A DNA stretch of 5,451 bases, from assembly GCA_007123695.1 (NCBI GenBank), contig SLGN01000699.1:1-5451 (forward strand). The letters are read 5' to 3'. A model generated the notes under the pieces. That model saw only the letters and a list, made by a program, of their open reading frames with translations. It did not search any database and was not told the DNA's origin. Shown here one piece after another: positions 1-5,451 of this stretch (the stretch's first letter is position 1; each line of letters opens with the position of its first letter). Position numbers and translations under genes: made by a program. This DNA is from Verrucomicrobiales bacterium. Its GTDB lineage: Bacteria; Verrucomicrobiota; Verrucomicrobiia; Verrucomicrobiales; DEV007.

Positions 1-1258
1 CAAAGAGCGTGTCCGCATCGGACCAGAGCACCACGCTGCCGCCCCGACCGGAGACCGTGGCGTCGGCGCGGAGCAGCGCGTCGCTTTCGACGACGAGGCT
101 CTCGGCATTGCGCACCTCGGGATCGGCGCCTTGGAAGCCGCCGCCGATGCGCATCGACCCGCCACCCGCCGCGCCCGAGGCGTCGAGGCTGGCGCCGCCG
201 AGCAGGGCGATCTCACGGCCTTCGACCACGATGTCTCCGCCCCTCGCCGAAGACGAACCCACCTCGATCGAGCCGCCCAGCTCGGCACGGTCGCTCGTAG
301 CGATCTGGACCGAACCGCCCTCCGCGCGGATTCGCCCGTCGACGCGTGCGTAGGCCGCCTCGATGAGGACCTGCGCCGAGCGCCCCGTACTCGGCGCGCT
401 GGCCGCGATCGAACCGGTGTTGGAGACGCTGCCGCCGGGAGCGCGGAGAAAGACCCGCCCGCCGGACTGGCTTACCCCGGTGGCGCGCACCGAACCGCGG
501 TTGTTGATCGCGAGAGCGTAGACGTTTCCATGCGCCTTGAGCTCGACGGCGGCGCCCTCGATGGTGCCGTCGTTGAGGACGCCCGTCCCTCCCTGGCCCG
601 CTCCCGCCCGAACGAAGACCCGCTCGCCGCCGTTCCCTTCCCGGGCGGTCAGCAGCACCTCCTGGCCCGCCGCGAGACCGACCGTTCCGGAAGAGGCGTT
701 GATCGATCCATGGTTGCTGACGGTGCGCCCGATGAGGAAGACGTCGCCGCCGATCGCGTTGATGCGTCCGAAGTTCGCGACTCCTGCGGACGACTCGCCC
801 TTGAAGACCTTGTCGCCGCCGGCCAGGAACTCGCCGTTCTTCACGTCGAGGGTCGAGAGCACGAGGCCGTTCACGTCGATGGTTCCTCCCGGCCCCACGA
901 GGATGCCGTTGGGATTGATGAGGAAGACGTTGCCGTTGGCCTTGAGGGATCCGTGGATGGCGCTGGCATTGGTCCCGGTCACCCGGTTGAGCACGGCGGA
1001 GTCGCGCCCCGGCTGGACGAAGCGGGTCGTCTCGCCCGCGTCGATGGAGAAATCGTTCCAGTTGATGATCGCGTTCCGGCTGTTCTGGCGGACGGTCAGG
1101 CTGCCCGCGCCACCGCTGATGCCCGCGTCGCCGTAGACGACGGAGCCGCCGCGGGGATTGGCCCGCGCGGCGCTTGGCAGGCCCGCCAAAGCGGGCAGAA
1201 GTAGGAGCGCCGGCGCGATGCGCAGGAGCGGGAAGCGTCGAAATTTGTACAGAATCAT
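1..1258 (-). CDS. Filamentous haemagglutinin N-terminal domain (two-partner-secretion) exoprotein, partial
   Basis: Reading leftwards from the ATG at 1258-1256, the frame stays open for 419 codons and runs off the window at base 1, so the C-terminus is missing. Residues 1-33 form a Sec signal peptide: a basic start (KFRRF), a Leu/Ala-rich core (about 11-30) and an ARA/N cleavage site after Ala33. Residues about 35-140 look like the haemagglutination-activity (TPS) domain: RFVQPGRDSAVLNRVTG at 79-95, then GNVFLINPNGILVG at 109-122, containing the NPNGI hallmark (115-119). After it come Gly/Asn/Ser-rich strands with repeated N-x-G-x-I/V units, as in a right-handed beta-helix. Family knowledge: such TpsA proteins cross the outer membrane through a TpsB barrel and act as adhesins, toxin carriers or surface proteins. 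The partner gene is not in the window. The exact role (adhesin, S-layer-like or other) cannot be told from the N-terminus. The start is supported by the signal peptide, not by a ribosome binding site; the leader is pyrimidine-rich. Confidence 0.9.
   Translation of the reverse strand, partial: MILYKFRRFPLLRIAPALLLLPALAGLPSAARANPRGGSVVYGDAGISGGAGSLTVRQNSRNAIINWNDFSIDAGETTRFVQPGRDSAVLNRVTGTNASAIHGSLKANGNVFLINPNGILVGPGGTIDVNGLVLSTLDVKNGEFLAGGDKVFKGESSAGVANFGRINAIGGDVFLIGRTVSNHGSINASSGTVGLAAGQEVLLTAREGNGGERVFVRAGAGQGGTGVLNDGTIEGAAVELKAHGNVYALAINNRGSVRATGVSQSGGRVFLRAPGGSVSNTGSIAASAPSTGRSAQVLIEAAYARVDGRIRAEGGSVQIATSDRAELGGSIEVGSSSARGGDIVVEGREIALLGGASLDASGAAGGGSMRIGGGFQGADPEVRNAESLVVESDALLRADATVSGRGGSVVLWSDADTLF
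390..775 (-). repeat. Degenerate beta-helix repeat units (N-x-G-x-I/V) in the exoprotein
   Basis: Five short related units are visible in the translated exoprotein: NFGRINA (residue 162), NHGSINAS (182), NDGTIEG (229), NRGSVRA (253) and NTGSIAAS (280). The spacing is irregular, 20 to 47 residues. They look like successive turns of a parallel beta-helix, as is known for FHA-type proteins. The similarity is at protein level; I see no long exact DNA repeat, so these are old, diverged units and not a recent tandem expansion. Confidence 0.6.
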
Positions 1259-1288
1259 GGCAGGAGGAGGAGAGGAGAGAGAGGGGGC
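1259..1288 (-). promoter_or_regulatory. Pyrimidine-rich leader in place of a ribosome binding site for the exoprotein gene
   Basis: Directly upstream of the exoprotein ATG the coding strand is almost all C and T. Bases 1262-1287 are an uninterrupted purine run on the plus strand, so a pyrimidine run on the mRNA, including CCTCCTCCT within ten bases of the start. There is no Shine-Dalgarno motif; the sequence in fact resembles the anti-Shine-Dalgarno end of 16S rRNA. Pyrimidine-rich leaders can bind ribosomal protein S1, which is a possible explanation but is not shown by the sequence. Confidence 0.45.
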
Positions 1289-1399
1289 GCGACCCCGGGG
1301 GAAACGACGGGGGGCCTGATCCGGCCCGCTCCGCCCCCGAGGCAGGCGACGCGGCAACCGTTCCCTCTCCGCATCCCATCCAGCAAGCCGCGAAGAGTG

Positions 1400-1440
1400 C
1401 CTAGATTGTCACATTCGAGAAGCTTGAAAATCCGCGCTTC
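1400..1440. promoter_or_regulatory. AT-richer island, candidate divergent promoter region
   Basis: This is the only clearly AT-richer stretch in the 250-base gap between the divergent exoprotein and helicase genes, with TTGTCA at 1406-1411 and TTGAAAAT just after it on the plus strand, and TTTTCA and GACAAT on the minus strand. No pair of boxes has both a good match and normal 16-18 base spacing, so I do not name a specific sigma-70 promoter. If transcription starts here, the helicase leader would be roughly 70-100 bases and the exoprotein leader roughly 130-180 bases. Confidence 0.3.
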
Positions 1441-1453
1441 CCCGTTTCGCGCG

Positions 1454-1481
1454 TCCGGCCCGATTCGCCTTGCGGGCCGGA
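1454..1481. promoter_or_regulatory. Perfect 9-bp inverted repeat upstream of the helicase start
   Basis: TCCGGCCCG (1454-1462) is mirrored exactly by CGGGCCGGA (1473-1481) around a 10-base loop. The right arm ends 27 bases before the helicase ATG at 1509. There is no T-tract after it on the plus strand, so it is not a standard intrinsic terminator. It could be a leader-RNA hairpin, an operator, or chance in GC-rich DNA. It also argues against the in-frame TTG at 1470 as the start codon, which would sit inside the hairpin loop. Confidence 0.4.
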
Positions 1482-1508
1482 ACCGCCGCCGCTACCCTCG
1501 CGCGACCT

Positions 1509-4049
1509 ATGTCCATGGCCGCACTCGATCCCCGCCGCCTCGACGGACCCGCCACCGACGACGCCGTGCTCGACGCCTTCCTCGGCTACCTCGCCGAATC
1601 GGGGATCGAGCCCTACGAGCATCAGGAGACCGCGATCCTGGAGCTGTTCGCGGGCCGCAACGTCGTCCTCAACACCCCGACGGGATCGGGCAAGACCCTC
1701 GTCGCCCTCGCGATGCAGTTCCGCGCCGTCTGCCAAGGGAGACGCTGCTACTACACCGTGCCGGTGAAGGCGCTCGCCAACGAAAAGTTCCTCGACCTCT
1801 GCCGCCTCTTCGGCCCCGAACAGGTCGGCATGATCACGGGGGACGCGACGGTGAACCCCTCGGCGCCGGTGGTCTGCTGCACCGCCGAGATCCTCGCGAT
1901 CCTCGCCCTGCGCGACGGCCCCGCCGCCGCGGTCGATGACGTCATCATGGACGAGTTCCACTACTACTCGGACTCCGAGCGGGGCGCCGCCTGGCAGGTG
2001 CCGCTGCTGACCCTGCCCCGGGCACGCTTTCTCCTGATGTCGGCGACTCTGGGCGACACGTCTTTTTTCGAAAGGGAACTGTCCCGGCTCACCGGCGCGG
2101 CGACCGTCCTGGTGAAGTCCGCGCACCGCCCCGTGCCGCTCGAGTTCGAATACAACGACACCCTGCCCCTCGAGGAGCACGTCGAGGAACTCGTCGCCCA
2201 AGGACGCGCGCCGATCTACCTCGTCCATTTCACCCAGCTTTCCTGCGCCCGGTCCGCGCAGAATCTGATGAGCCGGAACTACTGCACCAAGGACGAAAAG
2301 AAGGCTCTCGCCGCCGCCGTCGCCGGCGCCGACTTCCGCAGCCCCTACGGCAAGGAGGTCGCCCGGCTCGTCCGCCACGGGCTCGGCATCCACCACGCCG
2401 GACTGCTTCCGAAATACCGAGTCCTCGTCGAAAAGCTCGCGCAGCAGGGGCTGCTCAAGGTGATTTGCGGCACCGACACCCTCGGAGTGGGCGTCAACGT
2501 GCCCATCCGCACCGTGCTCTTCACCCAGCTCTTCAAATACAGCGGCGAAAAGAACCGCATCCTCGCGGCGCGCGACTTCCACCAGATCGCGGGCCGGGCC
2601 GGCCGCCGCGGCTTCGACAGCCTCGGCTACGTCGTGGCGCGGGCTCCCGAACACGTCGTCGCCAACCTGCGTACCGAAGCCAAGGCCGAGGCCCGCGGCA
2701 AGAAGGGACGCGTCCCCAAGCAGAAGCCGCCCGAGGGCTTCGTCCTCTGGGACGAGCGCACCTTCCGCAGCCTCGTCGAAGCCGAGCCCGAGCGCCTCGT
2801 CTCGCGCTTCGCCATGAACCACGGCCTGCTCCTCAACATCCTCTCGCGGCGCGGCGAGGACGGCTGCCTCGCCCTGCGCCGCCTCCTTGCCGACTGCCAC
2901 GAGACCGAAACGTCGAAACGGAAGCTGCGCCGCCGGGCCTTCGCCCTTTTCCGCGGACTCGTCGAGGGGAAGGTCCTCGAGATCGTGCCTGCGGCGGAGC
3001 GGACCGGACCTTCCAAGGTGGCCCTCCATCTCGAGCTGCAGACGGATTTCTCGCTCAACCACGCTCTCGGGCTCTACCTGCTGGAGGCGCTCGCGAAGCT
3101 GGAGTTCGACGCGCCCGACTACGCCCTCAACGTCCTCTCCCTGATCGAATCCATCCTCGAAGATCCCTCGCCGGTTCTCCGGCGGCAGACCGACAAGGCG
3201 AGGACCGCCCTGCTCGCCGAAATGAAGGCCGAGGGGATCGGCTACGACGAGCGCATCGAGCGGCTCGACGCGGTCGAGCACCCGAAGCCGGGGAAGGAAT
3301 TCATCTACGCGACCTACAACGACTTCGTCCTCCGCAACCCCTGGGCGAAGGAGGCGGGCGTGCGGCCCAAGTCCGTCGCCCGCGAGATGTTCGAGAACTG
3401 GCAGTCCTTCGAGGACTACGTGAAGCACTACGGACTGGAGCGGAGCGAGGGCGTGCTGCTGCGGCACCTTTCCGAGTCCTACAAAGTGCTCGTCCAGACC
3501 GTGCCGCCCGGCCTGAGAACCGACGATCTCGACGAGGCCGAGCATTTCCTCGGCGCCATGCTGCGCGGGACCGACTCGACCCTGCTCGACGAATGGGAGC
3601 GGATGCGCAACGGCGGACCCGTCTCGGCTGCGGCGACCGAACCTCTGCCACCGCCGCCGCGGGCAAAGGCGCTCACCCGAGACCGGGCCGCCTTTTTGCG
3701 GCAAGTTCGCGCGAGGGTCTTCGACTACCTCAATCGGCTCCGGCAAGGCGACGAAGCCGGCGCGGCCGCGCTCGTGGCGACCGACCCCGGCAGCGGCGCG
3801 AGCCCGGCCGAGGCTCTCGCCGCCTTCGCCTCGGCTCGCGGACCGCTGCGCTTCGATCCGGAAGCGCGCAGCACCAAGCATTTCCACGTCCGGGCCGACG
3901 ACGGCGCCCGCCTTTGGGAAATCGAACAGGTCCTCGTCGATGCCGAAGACCGCAACGACTGGAGCATCCGCTTCGTCGCGGACCTCGCCGCGTGCGACGA
4001 GGTCGGAGCGCCCGTGCTGCGATGGACCGGACTGGGGGAGCGGACCTGA
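1509..4049 (+). CDS. Ski2-like DEAD/DEAH-box RNA helicase with DUF3516 C-terminal region
   Basis: Complete 846-residue superfamily 2 helicase, expected to unwind or remodel RNA in the cytoplasm using ATP. Visible motifs in order: Y-x-x-Q near the start (Tyr36, Gln39), Walker A TPTGSGKT (56-63), DEFH motif II (148-151), SAT motif III (178-180), HHAGLLP (295-301), [12 protein letters not shown] (321-332), and motif [12 protein letters not shown] (359-368). This layout is that of the Ski2/Mtr4-type group. A Lys/Arg-rich segment follows at about 390-410. The rest, about 430-846, matches from memory the DUF3516 region known mainly from actinobacterial helicases of similar length; its function is not established. 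A proline run (712-717) separates a C-terminal module of about 130 residues. All catalytic motifs are intact. ATG 1509 is chosen over TTG 1470, which lies in a hairpin; ATG 1515 is an equal alternative. No Shine-Dalgarno is seen. RNA substrate and partners are unknown. The haem-protein gene follows after 71 bases. Confidence 0.95.
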   Translation: MSMAALDPRRLDGPATDDAVLDAFLGYLAESGIEPYEHQETAILELFAGRNVVLNTPTGSGKTLVALAMQFRAVCQGRRCYYTVPVKALANEKFLDLCRLFGPEQVGMITGDATVNPSAPVVCCTAEILAILALRDGPAAAVDDVIMDEFHYYSDSERGAAWQVPLLTLPRARFLLMSATLGDTSFFERELSRLTGAATVLVKSAHRPVPLEFEYNDTLPLEEHVEELVAQGRAPIYLVHFTQLSCARSAQNLMSRNYCTKDEKKALAAAVAGADFRSPYGKEVARLVRHGLGIHHAGLLPKYRVLVEKLAQQGLLKVICGTDTLGVGVNVPIRTVLFTQLFKYSGEKNRILAARDFHQIAGRAGRRGFDSLGYVVARAPEHVVANLRTEAKAEARGKKGRVPKQKPPEGFVLWDERTFRSLVEAEPERLVSRFAMNHGLLLNILSRRGEDGCLALRRLLADCHETETSKRKLRRRAFALFRGLVEGKVLEIVPAAERTGPSKVALHLELQTDFSLNHALGLYLLEALAKLEFDAPDYALNVLSLIESILEDPSPVLRRQTDKARTALLAEMKAEGIGYDERIERLDAVEHPKPGKEFIYATYNDFVLRNPWAKEAGVRPKSVAREMFENWQSFEDYVKHYGLERSEGVLLRHLSESYKVLVQTVPPGLRTDDLDEAEHFLGAMLRGTDSTLLDEWERMRNGGPVSAAATEPLPPPPRAKALTRDRAAFLRQVRARVFDYLNRLRQGDEAGAAALVATDPGSGASPAEALAAFASARGPLRFDPEARSTKHFHVRADDGARLWEIEQVLVDAEDRNDWSIRFVADLAACDEVGAPVLRWTGLGERT

Positions 4050-4120
4050 ATCCCGCCGCGTCCCCGCAACGCGCCCCTTGCCCGAGGACGCGAATTCGGC
4101 CAGCTTTCCTGTTTTCGAAG
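4050..4120 (+). other. Short gap between helicase and haem-protein genes
   Basis: The 71 bases contain no hairpin followed by a T-tract, no convincing promoter and no Shine-Dalgarno before the next ATG; the bases just before it are a T-rich run and then CGAAG. The absence of a terminator makes read-through from the helicase gene possible, so the two genes may form a small operon, although their functions do not obviously connect. Confidence 0.4.
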
Positions 4121-5392
4121 ATGCGCCCGTTTTTTCCGCTCGCCACTCTCTTCCCCCTTATTCTTCTGGCTCTGGACGCCGGGCCCGCGAACGTCCGGGG
4201 CGAGACGGCGAAGCTGCCCTTCGACGACCTCTCCCGGCCCGAGCACGACTACTGGAACCGCGAGCCGCAGGATCCCTTCACGAAGATCAAGGACGACCTC
4301 GAAGCCGGCCGCCTTCCCCTCGACCATTCCTCGGAAAAGGCCTACCTGGAGAGCCTGCTCGCCGTCCTGAAGATCCCCGCATCCAGCCAGATGCTGGTCT
4401 ACTCCACGACGAGCCTGCAGCTCGGCCTGATCTCCCCCCGCAATCCGCGGGCGCTCTACTTCAACGAGGACATCTACCTCGGCTACGTGCCCGGAGGAAA
4501 AATCGAGATCATTTCCATCGACCCAGAGATCGGAGCGGTCTTCTACATCTTCGACATCCCCAAGGCGGGCGAAAGGCCGGTTGCGGAACGGTCGCGCCGC
4601 TGCATGAACTGCCACTCCGACGAGGACACCCGCGACATCCCCGGAATCGCGATCAAGTCCGTCATTCCCGGCCCCCGGGGCGGCAGCCTCGACTCCTTCC
4701 GGCGGGGGGAGAGCGGGCATGGCATTCCTCTTTCCGACCGCTTCGGCGGTTGGCACCTCACCGGCGCGGGCGGCGATTGGAAGCACTGGGGCAATCTCGA
4801 GGGCCGCTTCACCCCGGAAGGCATCGTGACCACTTCGATCCCGCCGGGAGAGCGCTTCGACTGGTCCCTCTTTCCCGTGCCCACCAGCGACGTGCTGGCG
4901 CATCTGCTGCACGAGCACCAGGCCGGATTCGTCAACCGGGTCGTGGAGCTGCACTACTGGCTGCGCACCGCCCTGGCGGAGGGCGGGGGGCGCTTCCGCG
5001 AAACCGAGCGGACCGAGATGGAGGAGCGGACCGAGGACCTCGTGCGCTACTTGCTTTTCGCCGACGAAGCACCCCTGCCGTCCTCCGGCGTGCCCGGCGA
5101 TTCGGCGCTGAAAGAGGCCTTCCTCGCCGACCGGCGCGCCAGCGCGGCGGGAGATTCCCTCAAGGACTTCGACCTCGGGACGAGGATCTTCCGCAACCGC
5201 TGCAGCTACATGGTCTACACTCCCCTCTTCCAGGCGCTGCCCGAAGGCTTCCGTCGGCGCGTCTACGCGCGCATGGCGCAGGCGCTCGCCGCCAGTCCCG
5301 CCGACCGGGCCTTTGCCCATCTCGCTCCCGACGAAAAGACGCGGCTGAGGACCATTCTCGCGGAAACCCTGCCGGGATGGCCCGGACAATAA
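4121..5392 (+). CDS. Exported mono-haem cytochrome c-like protein of unassigned function
   Basis: Complete 423-residue protein. Residues 1 to about 25 are a Sec signal peptide: Arg2, then a Phe/Leu/Pro/Ala-rich core; there is no lipobox Cys. One CXXCH site, CMNCH at 161-165, predicts covalent haem c attachment in the periplasm by the cytochrome c maturation machinery. Other recognisable blocks are SPRNPRALYFNEDIYLG (105-121) before the haem site, FGGWHLTG then KHWGN (208-225) after it, LLHEHQ (262-267), and FRNRCSYMVY near Cys361. From memory these blocks recur in uncharacterised planctomycete and verrucomicrobial haem proteins. It is much longer than a simple class I cytochrome c, so haem is probably one part of a larger fold, perhaps a redox enzyme or sensor. 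The distal haem ligand is not evident: His212, His222, His264, His266, His278 and Met363 are candidates. The frame is open far upstream inside the helicase gene, but ATG 4121 is the start that gives a signal peptide. A terminator follows immediately. Confidence 0.88.
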   Translation: MRPFFPLATLFPLILLALDAGPANVRGETAKLPFDDLSRPEHDYWNREPQDPFTKIKDDLEAGRLPLDHSSEKAYLESLLAVLKIPASSQMLVYSTTSLQLGLISPRNPRALYFNEDIYLGYVPGGKIEIISIDPEIGAVFYIFDIPKAGERPVAERSRRCMNCHSDEDTRDIPGIAIKSVIPGPRGGSLDSFRRGESGHGIPLSDRFGGWHLTGAGGDWKHWGNLEGRFTPEGIVTTSIPPGERFDWSLFPVPTSDVLAHLLHEHQAGFVNRVVELHYWLRTALAEGGGRFRETERTEMEERTEDLVRYLLFADEAPLPSSGVPGDSALKEAFLADRRASAAGDSLKDFDLGTRIFRNRCSYMVYTPLFQALPEGFRRRVYARMAQALAASPADRAFAHLAPDEKTRLRTILAETLPGWPGQ

Positions 5393-5427
5393 AAAAAGCG
5401 CCCCCGCGAACTGCGGGAACGCTTTTT
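5393..5427. terminator. Rho-independent terminator after the haem-protein gene, probably bidirectional
   Basis: AAAAAGCG (5393-5400) pairs with CGCTTTTT (5420-5427), and inside it CCCGC (5403-5407) pairs with GCGGG (5413-5417) around a GAACT loop, with a CC/AA internal mismatch. The right arm ends in five Ts for plus-strand transcripts. The left A-run (seven A, 5391-5397) gives a T-tract for transcripts arriving on the minus strand, so it can serve a convergent gene as well. It begins at the base after the TAA stop codon (5390-5392). Confidence 0.88.
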
Positions 5428-5451
5428 CACGTGATCTGTCCGCCGAGGCGG

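Noticed and set aside
131..1204. Plus-strand 357-codon frame at the left of the window
   Set aside because: It is antisense to the exoprotein gene, rich in Asp, Arg, Ala and Val, and shows no recognisable domain.
1312..1327. Small inverted repeat GGGCC/GGCCC in the exoprotein leader
   Set aside because: Five base pairs of pure G/C in a GC-rich intergenic region is not distinguishable from chance.
213..1379. Minus-strand 388-codon frame over the exoprotein
   Set aside because: It is Arg-rich and out of frame with the true exoprotein reading, which has a signal peptide and TPS domain from the ATG at 1258.
1470..1508. Helicase start at the in-frame TTG at 1470
   Set aside because: The 13 added residues are unlike a helicase N-terminus, the codon lies in the loop of an inverted repeat, and two ATG codons follow at 1509 and 1515.
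1401..3887. Very long minus-strand open frame (828 codons) antisense to the helicase
   Set aside because: Its translation is dominated by Glu, Gly, Val and Arg runs with no domain signature, as expected from the opposite strand of a GC-rich gene. The plus-strand frame carries a full set of helicase motifs.
2465..4120. Upstream extension of the haem-protein frame by 552 codons, suggesting a fusion protein
   Set aside because: This part overlaps the helicase out of frame and translates to Arg/Pro/Ala-rich nonsense. The ATG at 4121 begins a normal signal peptide, so the long open frame is a GC-content effect.
3725..5389. Minus-strand open frame of 554 codons antisense to the haem protein and helicase end
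   Set aside because: It overlaps two well-supported plus-strand genes, has no signal peptide or motif, and has the low-complexity composition of a shadow frame.
5440..5451. Short palindrome CCGCCGAGGCGG at the right edge
   Set aside because: The two-base centre is too tight for an RNA hairpin, there is no T-tract in view, and such a short GC palindrome is easily due to chance; the flanking sequence is missing.

Overview
This is a high-GC bacterial window with three protein-coding genes. The left one is cut by the window edge and points left. The other two point right. Every start lacks a clear Shine-Dalgarno sequence. That feature, a filamentous-haemagglutinin-type exoprotein and a planctomycete/verrucomicrobial-looking haem protein together suggest the Verrucomicrobiota/Planctomycetota group. 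This placement is an inference from gene content and style; there is no rRNA or marker gene to confirm it.

Layout: (1) 1-1258, minus strand: N-terminal 419 residues of a secreted protein. It has a signal peptide, a two-partner-secretion (haemagglutination activity) domain with an NPNGI motif, and the first turns of a predicted beta-helix. The C-terminal part lies beyond base 1. (2) 1259-1508: divergent intergenic region with a pyrimidine-rich leader (on the exoprotein strand) ending next to the exoprotein ATG, one AT-richer island around 1400-1440 where divergent promoters could lie, and a perfect 9-bp inverted repeat just upstream of the helicase start. (3) 1509-4049, plus strand: a complete 846-aa Ski2-like superfamily 2 RNA helicase of the DUF3516 type with a DEFH motif II. 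(4) 4121-5392, plus strand: a complete 423-aa exported protein with one CXXCH haem c motif, from a family without an assigned function as far as I know. (5) 5393-5427: a strong hairpin terminator directly after that gene, with T-tracts on both strands. The final 24 bases hold no supportable gene.

Functional links are weak. The helicase and haem protein are co-directional, 71 bases apart, with no terminator between them, so they may share a transcript. One acts on RNA in the cytoplasm and the other acts outside the inner membrane, so no common pathway is evident. The exoprotein is divergently transcribed and its outer-membrane transporter partner (TpsB type) is not in the window. I see no CRISPR array, tRNA, rRNA, insertion sequence or obvious defence cassette. 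The items most worth following up are the DUF3516 helicase with its separate C-terminal domain and the uncharacterised mono-haem protein family.
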